A stretch of 64,000 nt of DNA from Saprospiraceae bacterium (GTDB lineage Bacteria; Bacteroidota; Bacteroidia; Chitinophagales; Saprospiraceae). Below the pieces are notes generated by a model that saw nothing but the letters and a program-made list of their open reading frames with translations, was not told the DNA's origin and did no database searches. The translations under genes and the position numbers were made by a program. The stretch's first letter is position 1, and every line of letters starts with the position of its first letter. The stretch lies in the NCBI GenBank assembly GCA_020631235.1, contig JAHDHQ010000013.1, positions 47,115 to 111,114 on the forward strand, written 5' to 3'. Of this stretch, positions 53,888-63,800 are shown in pieces.

Positions 53888-54457
53888 TTAAAATTGAATG
53901 ATCTCCTTGTAGACTCGTGCCGTAGGAAGACCCATAATGTTTGTATAAGTACCTTTTATTTTGGTGACTTTATTCATACCTATCCAGTCTTGGATTCCAT
54001 AGCTTCCTGCCTTATCTAAGGGTTTAAAATGTTCGATATAATAATGGATTTCTTCTTTACTTAATACTGCAAAGTCTACTTCAGCCACTTCAGCAAAGCT
54101 GACAAGATTTTTGAGTGATCTTAATGCTACGCCAGTACTCACAAAATGTTTTGTGCCACTTAATCGCTCTACATATTCCTTCGCTTGCTTCTCGTCCTCT
54201 GGTTTTCCTATGATCTGATCTTTAAGAATAACGACGCTGTCTGCTGTGAGGAGCAATTCGTTTTCTTTAATATTGATCGCTTTGGATTTTCTGATAGCGA
54301 GATGCTCAGCTACATCAAATGCATTCATTGCACTATCAAAACTTTCATCAGTATCTTCCGTACGCAATGTGTAAGTAAATCCCATATTCGTTAATAGTTG
54401 GGATCTACGGGGAGATTTGGACCCTAGGACAATTTGGTATGAGCTCTTTTGATTCAT
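53888..54457 (-). CDS. maf: Maf-like nucleoside triphosphate pyrophosphatase
   Basis: 189-aa cytoplasmic enzyme hydrolysing dTTP/UTP or modified NTPs to monophosphate and PPi, in house-cleaning of the nucleotide pool. Hallmarks are LGSKSPRRSQLL (11-22), the catalytic-base region in LLTADSVV and KPEDEKQAKEYVERLSG, with the late GSYGIQDWIG segment. The EDTDE motif near residue 35 fits the YhdE-type Maf. It overlaps the ubiA-like gene by 4 bp upstream. The exact substrate subclass is not certain. Confidence 0.92.
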   Translation of the reverse strand: MNQKSSYQIVLGSKSPRRSQLLTNMGFTYTLRTEDTDESFDSAMNAFDVAEHLAIRKSKAINIKENELLLTADSVVILKDQIIGKPEDEKQAKEYVERLSGTKHFVSTGVALRSLKNLVSFAEVAEVDFAVLSKEEIHYYIEHFKPLDKAGSYGIQDWIGMNKVTKIKGTYTNIMGLPTARVYKEIIQF

Positions 54458-55350
54458 GATGTCACAATGATAAATAACAAAAATAGCATTCCCAAGCCCA
54501 TATGCATTTTCAAAGATCTACTTAGGCTTTGATGGTTGCCTTTTTCATTCCAGCGAAGCAGCCTTTTAAAAAACCACAAGGAATGCGGAATAATAAGTAT
54601 GCCAAAGACAAGACTCCAAGAAAGGTCGAATTTAACTAAAGCATAAATTGTACAAAGCTCGACGATTATTAAAGTAAATGACAAGAAGATGCACACGGCT
54701 TTGGTTTTTTCAAAACCTATAGAAATGACTAATGTCTTATAGTGATCTGCTTTGTCACCTTCTTGGTCTTCTACGTCTTTTATGATTTCTCTAATCCAAC
54801 TGATTAAAAAAGCAAAAACAACAAATAATATCCCCAAGGAATAGCGAGGATTAAGGTCAAACGATGAAGGTAAAATACTGGGTAGCATAAATAATACAGC
54901 CGTGACTCCAGCTGAAAATAAAGCAACTATTAGATTACCTAAAGTTGATATTTTTTGCCAAGAATAAGAATATAAAAATAACAATAGATATGTCAAAGGA
55001 TACAGCCACCATAGAAATAAAACACTATACTCAGCCGCTAAAAGATAGCTGCTGCCCAGCCCTAAAATACTCAATGTCGAATACACAAACAGTAATATTC
55101 TGGGATTAATATTCCATTGGTGTTTTAAGTTTATAGCATCCGTTTTAGTGTCGAAATAGTGGTTGATCACGAATCCGCAGACTGCAGCCAGAAGCGTGAG
55201 TAGCATAATAGAAACCAACAAATAGATTTCTTGCCTAGTAGATTTTTGGAATAAAAATGTTGGGTCAATAAAAGCCTTAAAAAATAAAGCTTGCGTCACA
55301 ATGGCAATGCATAGATTAACTGGACGGATTAAGCTCACAAATTGCTTCAT
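54454..55350 (-). CDS. UbiA-family membrane prenyltransferase
   Basis: 298-aa inner-membrane protein with about eight to nine hydrophobic helices. The first prenyl-diphosphate motif is NHYFDTKTDAIN (63-74). The second Asp-rich region is REIIKDVEDQEGDKA (near 186-200). Bacteroidota homologues are usually annotated as geranylgeranylglycerol-phosphate geranylgeranyltransferase, an archaeal-type lipid activity, but the aromatic acceptor of a quinone pathway is equally possible here. It begins directly after the kdsC stop, an arrangement (kdsC, ubiA-like, maf) I have seen described across this phylum. Confidence 0.85.
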   Translation of the reverse strand: MKQFVSLIRPVNLCIAIVTQALFFKAFIDPTFLFQKSTRQEIYLLVSIMLLTLLAAVCGFVINHYFDTKTDAINLKHQWNINPRILLFVYSTLSILGLGSSYLLAAEYSVLFLWWLYPLTYLLLFLYSYSWQKISTLGNLIVALFSAGVTAVLFMLPSILPSSFDLNPRYSLGILFVVFAFLISWIREIIKDVEDQEGDKADHYKTLVISIGFEKTKAVCIFLSFTLIIVELCTIYALVKFDLSWSLVFGILIIPHSLWFFKRLLRWNEKGNHQSLSRSLKMHMGLGMLFLLFIIVTS

Positions 55351-55842
55351 CTACCAAAGATCCTTTGCTCTTAGTACTCGTTCTATTACGTCTCTAACAC
55401 ATGTTTTTCCACCTTGTCTGGCAGAAATAAATTGACTCTTTTCTTGAACTTCATATACGGCATCACTCGGACATGCTGCAATGCTGACTTGGTCCATTAT
55501 TTCCAAGTCCGAAAGATCGTCTCCCATGTATAAAGCTGTACAGTCTCCTAACTTTTTCATCAAATCTTTAAAGGCAGGCAATTTAGATTGTGTCACTTGG
55601 TAAATATGGCTTACGCCTAATTGTTCGAATCTATGTCGGACAGGAGCGGATATGGCTTTAGTAATTATAGCGACATTTAAACCAGCCTGCATAGCTCTTT
55701 TTACGGCATAACCATCCTGAGTATGCATTATACGAAGCCATTCATTACTTTCAGAAAGAATCATGTGGGATGGAGTAAACACACCGTCCACATCAAAAAT
55801 CAATGTGTCAATCTTGCTAAATTGCTCGTAGACATTTGACAT
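55351..55842 (-). CDS. kdsC: KdsC-like HAD phosphatase (KDO 8-phosphate phosphatase)
   Basis: 163-aa cytoplasmic haloacid dehalogenase phosphatase. KdsC removes phosphate from 3-deoxy-D-manno-octulosonate 8-phosphate in LPS core synthesis. The nucleophile motif DVDGV has Asp17 and Asp19. ITKAIS is motif II (ITG-like), Lys is in TQSKLPAF, and GDDLSDLEIM is motif III. The short cap-less size matches KdsC tetramers. Motif II reads TKA in place of the common TGR/S, which could alter specificity. No kdsA or kdsD is nearby. It is in a six-gene operon, 6 bp after iscX. Confidence 0.87.
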   Translation of the reverse strand: MSNVYEQFSKIDTLIFDVDGVFTPSHMILSESNEWLRIMHTQDGYAVKRAMQAGLNVAIITKAISAPVRHRFEQLGVSHIYQVTQSKLPAFKDLMKKLGDCTALYMGDDLSDLEIMDQVSIAACPSDAVYEVQEKSQFISARQGGKTCVRDVIERVLRAKDLW

Positions 55843-55848
55843 AAGCGA

Positions 55849-56094
55849 TTATTGATTGTCACGCCATTCATATACCCATTTAGCTTGTATCTGCTCTAAA
55901 TGGCCCTCGCTACAATCTTCCCTCTTACCAGTGAAATTATCGAGATCTAATACCCATTCGATAAGCTCTGTAAATCGTATGCGGTATATTTTACTTTCGT
56001 TGAAGTCATCCCCAAAATGCTCATATAAAGCCATGGCTATATCTTCGTGATCTGCCCACTGTAAAGGCATGTTATTAAAGTCATCAAAACTCAT
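55849..56094 (-). CDS. iscX: IscX/YfhJ family Fe-S assembly protein
   Basis: 81-aa acidic protein of the IscX family, which binds IscS and iron and modulates Fe-S cluster assembly. LQWADHEDIAMALYEHFGDDF and RIRFTELIEWVLDLDNF align well with E. coli IscX (WTDSREIGEALYDAYPD and VRFTDMHQWICDLEDF). It lies 6 bp after the 2Fe-2S ferredoxin gene, the same fdx-iscX order as in proteobacterial isc operons, but iscS, iscU and hscBA are not here. Unusual extra residues follow the core (KREDCSEG). Confidence 0.88.
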   Translation of the reverse strand: MSFDDFNNMPLQWADHEDIAMALYEHFGDDFNESKIYRIRFTELIEWVLDLDNFTGKREDCSEGHLEQIQAKWVYEWRDNQ

Positions 56095-56100
56095 CGTCTA

Positions 56101-56442
56101 TTAGTGTTCGTGTCCAATAATTTGATCCTGATCAGGAATTTCTACTTCCAGGTATGCTTCAGCATCGTTAATAATGCATTGACAGCCTAGTCTGGATTCT
56201 AATGTAGGTGCAATGGCGCGATCTATAAAGTCTTCCTCCCTATCTGATATTTCAGGTAAGAATTCATCACCTTGCTTGACGTACACTTGACAAGTACTAC
56301 AAGCACACACGCAACCACAATTATGATTAAGATGGATGTCATTGTCTTCTGCAATATCCAAAATGGACTGACCTAAATCAAAGCCTTCTATGACCTTTTC
56401 TTCCAGATCCTTATCTTCAAATGTAAATTTTATTTTCGCCAT
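56101..56442 (-). CDS. fdx: Isc-type [2Fe-2S] ferredoxin
   Basis: 113 aa from the ATG at 56442; the longer frame starts at a TTG at 56454 and is less likely. Cluster ligands follow the Isc/adrenodoxin pattern C42-x5-C48-x2-C51-x35-C87. Extra cysteines (C44, C46, C89) lie within and just after the binding loop. The acidic C-terminus (VEIPDQDQIIGHEH) is typical of partner recognition. Roles: electron supply for Fe-S assembly and possibly for di-iron MiaE at the end of the operon (inference). First gene of the operon. A TAATTTTG box lies at 56459-56452. Confidence 0.9.
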   Translation of the reverse strand: MAKIKFTFEDKDLEEKVIEGFDLGQSILDIAEDNDIHLNHNCGCVCACSTCQVYVKQGDEFLPEISDREEDFIDRAIAPTLESRLGCQCIINDAEAYLEVEIPDQDQIIGHEH

Positions 56443-56451
56443 AAACTGCTG

Positions 56452-56459
56452 CAAAATTA
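56452..56459 (-). promoter_or_regulatory. Candidate -7 box for the fdx-miaE operon
   Basis: TAATTTTG on the minus strand fits TAnnTTTG exactly but lies 9 bp from the fdx ATG, implying a very short leader. No well-spaced -33 is seen. Confidence 0.28.
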
Positions 56460-56589
56460 ATTAAACTTAAGAACATAGGATTCTCAATAAAGATTTAATA
56501 TTTGGCGTTTATTTTTATTTTTCTGCCTTATCAATCTTTTTAGCATCTTTTGCTAATTTATCGTAACATTGAAAAACAAAATAATTCTT

Positions 56590-59214
56590 ATGGAAAGGGA
56601 AGGTCAAGAATCGAAAAAGAAGAGTTATAAGTTTAAGGAATTAAAGGTATATGGATCCACTGAATGGCTGGCATCTAATCAAAAAAAATATCGCCAAGTA
56701 TTTGATAGATATCTGACCAGTTACATCTATGCAGAGCTTAGTTTTTACAATAAACTTTTCGATGAGGCTTCTTGGAAGGTTAAAGTCAATTTAAACTGCT
56801 ATAAACTAGGCGAAACCAAACGTAAAATTTGCAGTCTTGACTTTGAAAAGAAAGTTAGTAAATATGATAGTATAGTACATATCCGAGAAGGTTGGGGCAA
56901 TAAAAAACAAGGAGCATTTTGGAAAAAAGGCACGTATTATTGGGAAGCAATTATTGATGGAGAATTAGCAACAGCAAAATATTTTTATGTAGAAGATGCT
57001 GGTTTAGCTTGGAAAGACATTGAAAAAAATCCATATTTTAATTTTAAATCCCTGCGACTATATGAAGGTAAATACGATGATGTTATCGAAAACGAACGAG
57101 AATATCTAAAGGTGTTTTCGCATGAAGAAACAAGATACATTTATGCCGAAATAATCTTAGAAAATAAATACCTCAGCAATGATTGGTTTTTGGAGATGTT
57201 TGTCAAGTTTAACAATGAAGCCAAAGAATTAAAAGGACACATTTCTAAGCTCGTAGAAATAAATAGAACTGAAAATGAAATAAAAATTACAGCAGGCTGG
57301 GGTTCTAATTCACCCGGTAGTTGGCGAAAAGGAAAGTACACCCTCGATTTAGTTTTTTTAGATAAATTGGTAGCCACTTTGCCTTTTGAGATTGGAGAAG
57401 AGTTTTCTGCAGGAAATAACAATATTTTCTTGCCGTATCACTCCACACCTTTATTGATTTCCGAAGAAGAAGATCCTACTATTTCTTTTGATGAAGTCCT
57501 AGGGCAGTTAGATGCATTGATAGGTTTAAATGAAATTAAACAGAAAGTCAGAGAGCACGCAAAGTATATTCAATTTCTCCAACTTAGAAAGGAAAAAGGT
57601 TTTAAAGATCCGGAAACCATAAATATTCATTCTGTCTTTACAGGAAACCCTGGAACAGGTAAAACAACGGTTGCTAAAATGATGGGCAAGTTGTATAAAA
57701 AGATGGGACTATTATCCAAAGGTCATGTGCATGAAGTAGATCGGGTAGATTTAGTAGGAGAATACATAGGCCAGACAGCGCCCAAAGTCAAAGATGCTAT
57801 AGAAAAAGCTAAGGGTGGTATTTTGTTTATAGACGAAGCTTATGCATTAGCTCGATCCAATGATGATACGAAGGATTTTGGAAGAGAGGTCATTGAGATT
57901 TTAGTTAAGCATATGTCGAAAAAGGATAATGAAATGGCAGTTATAGTAGCTGGTTATCCTAAGGAAATGGATCATTTTATCAATTCAAATCCAGGTCTAA
58001 AATCTAGATTTAAGCATTTTTATTCTTTCCGTGATTATATGCCTCAAGAGCTTAATGATATAGCTGTTTTTGCCGCAGAAGAAAAAGAAGTAGTCTTTTC
58101 CGATCAAGCTAAAAATGCCCTGGAAAAAATGATTGTGAGAGCATTTAGAGATAGAGATACTACATTTGGTAATGCAAGATTTGTGTTTGACCTAGTAGAA
58201 AAGGCTAAAATAAATCTTGGTTTGCGCGTAATGGATGCAAAATCACCCGCAAATCTAAGTAAAGCTAAATTGGCTCATATTGAAGAGACGGACGTATTAA
58301 AAATTAGTGAATCGCTAGAAAATAAAGGCCCTGAAATTCCGATTGACCAAGAGTTGCTCGAACAGTCTTTAGCCGAATTGGATCAGTTGATTGGCATTGA
58401 GCAAGTGAAAAAAGAAATATATGAGCTCGTCGAAATCATCAGGTACCAGAAGGAACAAAATAAAGATGTCCTTAATCAGTTTTTTCTACATACAGTATTC
58501 GTAGGTAATCCAGGCACAGGAAAAACAACTGTTGCCCGAATTCTTGCCAAGATTTATAAATCTCTTGGTCTCATAGAACGAGGACATATTGTAGAAACTG
58601 ATCGACAAGGTTTAGTTGCCGGTTTCGTGGGCCAAACTGCCTTAAAAACCAATGAAAAGATCGACGAAGCAATGGGTGGAGTTCTCTTCATTGATGAAGC
58701 GTATACTTTGTCAAATTTTAATGGTTTACAGGGAGATTACGGAAATGAAGCCATACAGACATTATTGAAAAGAATGGAAGACGATCGTGGGAAATTCTTT
58801 GTGTTTGTAGCTGGATATCCAGAAAACATGGATGCCTTTTTAAAGGCAAATCCAGGCTTGCGTTCAAGGTTTGATAAAACACTGCTTTTTGATGATTATT
58901 CAAGCGAGGAATTAAGTCAGATTGCAACTTCTATGATCTATGAGATGCAATACAGTTTGACACCCAAAGCCAGTAATTTATTAAAAGAATTTACAGATAG
59001 TTTAAATGCAGGACGAGACAAGTATTTTGGGAATGCTCGGACGGTCAGAAAATACATTTTAAGCCTTATCCACCAACAAAACGTGAGGATCGCTGGCTTA
59101 CATAAAGATGGAAAGAAAAATATAGCCGTTAAACAAATTACGCAGCAGGACTTTATAGATGTAAGTGCATCAAACGAACATGCATTTTATAAAAGAAAGC
59201 ATATTGGTTTTTAA
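56590..59214 (+). CDS. Dual CbbX/SpoVK-type AAA+ ATPase with duplicated N-terminal domain
   Basis: 874-aa ATPase from the ATG at 56590; a TTG at 56569 is an alternative. Two beta-rich repeats of about 120 residues come first, each ending in an AGWG/REGWG ... WRKGKY/WKKGTY ... motif (near 110-120 and 235-250). Two complete CbxX/CfqX-type AAA+ modules follow. Walker A is GNPGTGKTT near residues 351 and 639, Walker B is LFIDEAYAL/LFIDEAYTL near 411 and 697, with sensor VAGYP and arginine-finger-like NPGLRSRF in each. Related proteins (CbbX, SpoVK) remodel partner proteins; no rubisco or sporulation genes are here. It is monocistronic and convergent with the barrel gene (4-bp overlap). Function unknown. 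Confidence 0.85.
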   Translation: MEREGQESKKKSYKFKELKVYGSTEWLASNQKKYRQVFDRYLTSYIYAELSFYNKLFDEASWKVKVNLNCYKLGETKRKICSLDFEKKVSKYDSIVHIREGWGNKKQGAFWKKGTYYWEAIIDGELATAKYFYVEDAGLAWKDIEKNPYFNFKSLRLYEGKYDDVIENEREYLKVFSHEETRYIYAEIILENKYLSNDWFLEMFVKFNNEAKELKGHISKLVEINRTENEIKITAGWGSNSPGSWRKGKYTLDLVFLDKLVATLPFEIGEEFSAGNNNIFLPYHSTPLLISEEEDPTISFDEVLGQLDALIGLNEIKQKVREHAKYIQFLQLRKEKGFKDPETINIHSVFTGNPGTGKTTVAKMMGKLYKKMGLLSKGHVHEVDRVDLVGEYIGQTAPKVKDAIEKAKGGILFIDEAYALARSNDDTKDFGREVIEILVKHMSKKDNEMAVIVAGYPKEMDHFINSNPGLKSRFKHFYSFRDYMPQELNDIAVFAAEEKEVVFSDQAKNALEKMIVRAFRDRDTTFGNARFVFDLVEKAKINLGLRVMDAKSPANLSKAKLAHIEETDVLKISESLENKGPEIPIDQELLEQSLAELDQLIGIEQVKKEIYELVEIIRYQKEQNKDVLNQFFLHTVFVGNPGTGKTTVARILAKIYKSLGLIERGHIVETDRQGLVAGFVGQTALKTNEKIDEAMGGVLFIDEAYTLSNFNGLQGDYGNEAIQTLLKRMEDDRGKFFVFVAGYPENMDAFLKANPGLRSRFDKTLLFDDYSSEELSQIATSMIYEMQYSLTPKASNLLKEFTDSLNAGRDKYFGNARTVRKYILSLIHQQNVRIAGLHKDGKKNIAVKQITQQDFIDVSASNEHAFYKRKHIGF

Positions 59215-60839
59215 AAAACAAATTGGATGCCAGCCATGCTTTGCATACCAAAGCTTGTGTAATTTTCCCATTGAATATATGCTTTGTTAAGTAGGTTAAA
59301 ACCTTGGATAAAACCGCTGAGCTTATCATTAAATTTGTAATTGATTTCGAGATTAAGGTCTATTATATCATCCGGGAAAATGGTGTTGTCCGAGTGAATA
59401 ATCTCGTTCCTCTTTACGTAGAATACAGTTTGTTTAATGACCAGTTTTTTAGCATTTAGCAAAGACTGCTGCAGTGTGCCTTTAAAAAAAGTACTTGGTA
59501 ATAGAGCTAAATCTTCAGCTTGAGCTTCCAAAAACATGCGCTGTATTAATTGCAAATGGTAGGAAAACCAGTGGTTCACATCCATGCTATGCCGTAATTC
59601 TGCCTTTAAATCTGAATAATTAATGCTTTTGCCGATAAGTCTAGCAGCTTTAGCATCATAAAAGAAATTGACATCATTGATGTGCTGATTGTAACTGAGG
59701 CGTAGTTGCTGACTTGTGTTATTTTTGTTCAATGCCGCCTCAAGATATATCTGCCTTTCTTCCTGGGCTTGCAGCCATTCTATGGAGGGGAGTACTTCTG
59801 GAATGCGCTGTTTATTTGAATGGAAATTATTTGTTTTTTGGTAACTATTTGTTCCTATGGATAGCCAAGCCTTTTGATTCGAAAAAGCATACTTAATGAA
59901 TGTATAAGGATATATTTTATCAAGCTGTTTATCCATAAAGTTTACACCTGCATGGACTGTAAGTAAAGGATTTGACCATTGAACAAAAGGTTTTAGATTT
60001 ACTGCATTTATATTGGTTTTTTCTTGGTCCAATGTCGCTCTAGTGTGATGGAAATCTGCGTCTATATTTACACCCCAAGCCTTGGAGAAGTGCTTTTTTA
60101 AATAAGCGGAAGTATGGGTGTTGTGTTCATTATAAGACTCTTGTGGAATAAAATTAATGGCATAATTTGCCTGAATTCCATAGAGTAATCTAAGTGACTG
60201 ATAAGGTGTTCCATGCAGACCCACAAACGCCGCAAATTGATTGTTGCTTTGATTAAGCAGAGGAGCTGACAAAGTATCTAAAGCTTCTAATGATTCATCA
60301 CGTAATCCAACTTGCTGGTATTGGTATTGAATACCTCCAACAGCCTTTGTTTTTTTATTCAAAAAATAGTGTCCTTTGAGGTTTGTTTCTATATCTCTAA
60401 AATTGGCTTGATATCTGGTTTTATCTCGAGCAGAGTGGTACCTTACATCTGCACCAAGTCCATACCAGTTTTCGATAGAGTAGTAATATCCTAAGTCTGA
60501 TAAAACTTGGTTAGGGCTGCCAAATCCAATCTTTAACCAGCCATCATTATAATTAGGTTCTCTATGATGTTGATACCTTAAAGGCTTTATGGTCAGTGGT
60601 AAGTCAGGAAATTCATAATCTAGTGCCAGGATTTGGACGTTTATAGGCAATTTATCTTGTACATTTTTTTCATCTTCTACAGGAATGTCAAGAACATCAA
60701 ATGACTGTATGTCCAAGATGTTAGTTTGTGTAACCTTTAAAACATCTGTGGGTAAAGCTATAGAGTCCTTTTCTTCTTGCGCACTACTTATTAAACTACA
60801 AAAACATAAAATAGCGCTTAAAATATATTTAATTTTCAT
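59211..60839 (-). CDS. Plug-less outer-membrane beta-barrel protein
   Basis: 542-aa outer-membrane protein. The signal peptide ends LISSAQ. A ~70-residue acidic periplasmic stretch (KDSIALPTDVLKVTQTN onwards) precedes a barrel of alternating amphipathic strands (NDGWLKIGFGSPNQVL to GIQFVF), ending in a terminal Phe. It resembles the barrel half of TonB receptors, with FNDKLSGFIQGFNLLNKAYIQW near the end, but no plug or TonB box could be seen. The start overlaps the 3' end of the TPR-protein gene by 11 bp, a linkage that suggests the TPR protein assists or recognises it. Substrate unknown. Confidence 0.75.
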   Translation of the reverse strand: MKIKYILSAILCFCSLISSAQEEKDSIALPTDVLKVTQTNILDIQSFDVLDIPVEDEKNVQDKLPINVQILALDYEFPDLPLTIKPLRYQHHREPNYNDGWLKIGFGSPNQVLSDLGYYYSIENWYGLGADVRYHSARDKTRYQANFRDIETNLKGHYFLNKKTKAVGGIQYQYQQVGLRDESLEALDTLSAPLLNQSNNQFAAFVGLHGTPYQSLRLLYGIQANYAINFIPQESYNEHNTHTSAYLKKHFSKAWGVNIDADFHHTRATLDQEKTNINAVNLKPFVQWSNPLLTVHAGVNFMDKQLDKIYPYTFIKYAFSNQKAWLSIGTNSYQKTNNFHSNKQRIPEVLPSIEWLQAQEERQIYLEAALNKNNTSQQLRLSYNQHINDVNFFYDAKAARLIGKSINYSDLKAELRHSMDVNHWFSYHLQLIQRMFLEAQAEDLALLPSTFFKGTLQQSLLNAKKLVIKQTVFYVKRNEIIHSDNTIFPDDIIDLNLEINYKFNDKLSGFIQGFNLLNKAYIQWENYTSFGMQSMAGIQFVF

Positions 60840-63800
60840 TTTGAATATCTTGAAATTCTACTTGATTTGTTTGGTCTTCTTTGAGATGATTTTTCTTATA
60901 TGCAGCATTGATCAAAATAAGTTTATCTGTTGCTTCTTGATATATGCTGGCGTCTTCCTTATAATTTTCTATGACTGCTTCTGAGGTAGCTTTGGCATTT
61001 AAATAGTCTTCTTTATCTAAATAAACATCTGACAATAATAGTAGGCTTTTTGCGACCCATTTGGGATATTTACTAGCTCTTTTTATTGCTTCTAAACACT
61101 GTCGCTCTGTGGCTTCTAAATCAGATTTTTGGTAGAAAATACTGGCTAATAAATAGGTGGATTCTGCGCTAATATTATGCGCTGGACCAAGCAATTGTAC
61201 TACTTTGTTAAAGGCTTTGATCGCTTGATCTGGGGATGCTGATTGTTGGGTTTTACCTAGATAATAATAGGCTTTTGCTTTGTTTTTTTGGGTGCTTGCG
61301 GGATGCTCGGCTACTATTTGACCATAAGTGATAATATCATCAACTTGGCCCAACTTAAAGCTGCAATATAGCCCAGACTCTGCTGCTTCTAGTTGAACAG
61401 CTTCATCACTAGAATGTTTGTATATAGATTTAAAATAGGAGAGTGCGCTGGAATAGTCTTGGAGCTGATTTAAAGCAATGATGGCCGCTTTTTTGGTGGA
61501 TTTGAGCTGATAAATTGAATTTGGATTAGCAATAACTTTTTGATAGTATGTGTATGCACTCTGGTTTTCTTTTAGTAAAGCATAGGATTCGGCTATAGTG
61601 TATTGTGCTTCATCTATGTACAAACCATTAGGATAAGAAGATAAATAGCTTTCTAGTTGAATAATACTTTTGTGATACTCTCCTTTTGTAACATGATTAT
61701 GAGCAGTTTTAAAGGAAAGGGAATCTTTAGCTATGGAAGATATTTCATAATCCGTATTAGTAGATAAGTAAGTAAACAGGGTGTTGGTTTCATTTAAATC
61801 ATTTAGATAGATTTCTTTCAATGCAGCAATGGCGCTCAATTTCTGGTTGGTGGTTGATGGTGTTTCTACTACACGTTTATATAGTTTAATAGATTCCTTA
61901 AGTTGATTATTGTTGTAATATAATAGAGCTTGTTGTAAAAGAGCATCACCTGCAATATTTCGGTCATTAGAATTACTGAGCTGATTTAAAATATCTAAAG
62001 CTTTATCTACATTGTTTTCTTGGGTATAAAGTTGGGCTAATTCCACATTCGCTTTTTGGGTATATCTGCTGTTTGGATATTCAGAAGTGAGTTGGGTTAA
62101 ATAGTTTTTTTGTTGTTGTAAATCGCCTTTTTTGCCAGCTTGATATGCAGAAATGTATAATATATAATCCTTGACTTTTGTACTTTTTTGTGTTGTTTTT
62201 TTAAGGTTCTTTAGTCCATTTTTATAGTCATTGTTAATCAGTGAAATTTCTGCGAGTTGTAGATATATATTATCACTGACTGGAGCAGAATAATTTGAGG
62301 AAGTGATATGATCTAAACTGAGCTTGTATGACTTGATCGCATCATCAAATAATAGCTCTTCTTGAAAAATATTGCCAAGATAGTATTGGGCAAATGGGTA
62401 TTTTGACTCGCCTTGTTTTATGCGTTTAAATTGATTTTTGGCTAATGTTGTATTTTTTGCCTGCAAGGCGATACGACCCAATAGATAATTTTTTTCACTT
62501 TTCATCTTTTCAGTGGCTGTGTCTGAACTGATTTTGTCAAGATTGCCTTTAGCTACTGAATATTCAGCTTCGTTGAAAGCTTGTCTAGATTTCTTAAGGA
62601 CTAATTCGTGATAAGTTTGTTTGAAATCATGCTTATCATCTAATTGCTCAATAAAACGGATGGAACCATCTAGATCTTCCGATGATTGGAGTATTTGATT
62701 GATGTATTGATTGGCCTCATACCTATAGCTTGATTGAAGACTTACCTGGTTAAAGTGGTCAAGTGCTTTTCTGTAGGAAGCAGTTTGATAAGCCAACATT
62801 CCAGCATTATATCGTAGATTTTGGCTAAGTTTTTCATCTTGAGACTGTGCGATTAATTGCTCGGTAGAAGCTAGAGCTTTCAGATACGCCTCATCCTGGT
62901 AGTATAAGTCGGTCAGATAGTAATTAGCAAGGAACGAAAGTTGATTGTTTTCCAATGCTATTTTATTGAAGAATTTTTTTGCTTTGTCGTTTTTTTGAAG
63001 TTTATAAGATGCATATGCCAATTGGAAATAAAGTTCGGATGTAAAACCTGTATTGGTGCTTAAATACTTTGTTAAGTTTTTATCGGCTTTTTGATAATCT
63101 TCCAGCATAAAAGATGCTTGACCTAATATTCTATACATTTCAAGATTTCTATCATTCGATGGTATCGCTTCTATGTATTGTTGACAATTAAGATATTTGC
63201 CTTGACTATAATAGAGTTGTGCAAGGTAGTATGGCGTATAGTTTTTAAAAGGTTCTGTCTGGTCCACTTGAGATAAAAGAGCAATGGCTTCATCTGGTTT
63301 GCCTAAAAAGAAAGAACTCATGCCTGAGTAATAGCAAGCATGTGAGCTAAACAAACCTTGTTTGTTTCTTAGGACTTCGAAAATTTCTTTTGATAATTGA
63401 AATTCTTTGGTGGCAAATAATGAATAAGCATACAAAAACTGAGCGGTATTATTATTTATTCTAGAAGATTCTTGTAGCTGCTGGAAATAACGAATGGCTT
63501 CCTGGAAATCATTGTCTTCAAAAGCTATCAGAGCCATTTGATGAAAAATGGTATCCTTTGAAACTAAATGGTTTTGGATGATATAGCTAAATAAATCTTT
63601 GGCTCTGTGTTCGAAACTCATGTAAGAACTAGTGGCTAAATCCTCAAGTTCGTTTTTAGATATTGTGGCGGAAGATTCTAGTTGATAAATGTCAAAATAC
63701 TGACTGGCCAATGGTTGTAAGTTTTCCTTTAACAAAAAAGTTTCGTTACAATTTAGCGGAGAATTAAATCTAAGTGTTTCTTGAGCCAGACTTAAGGTGT

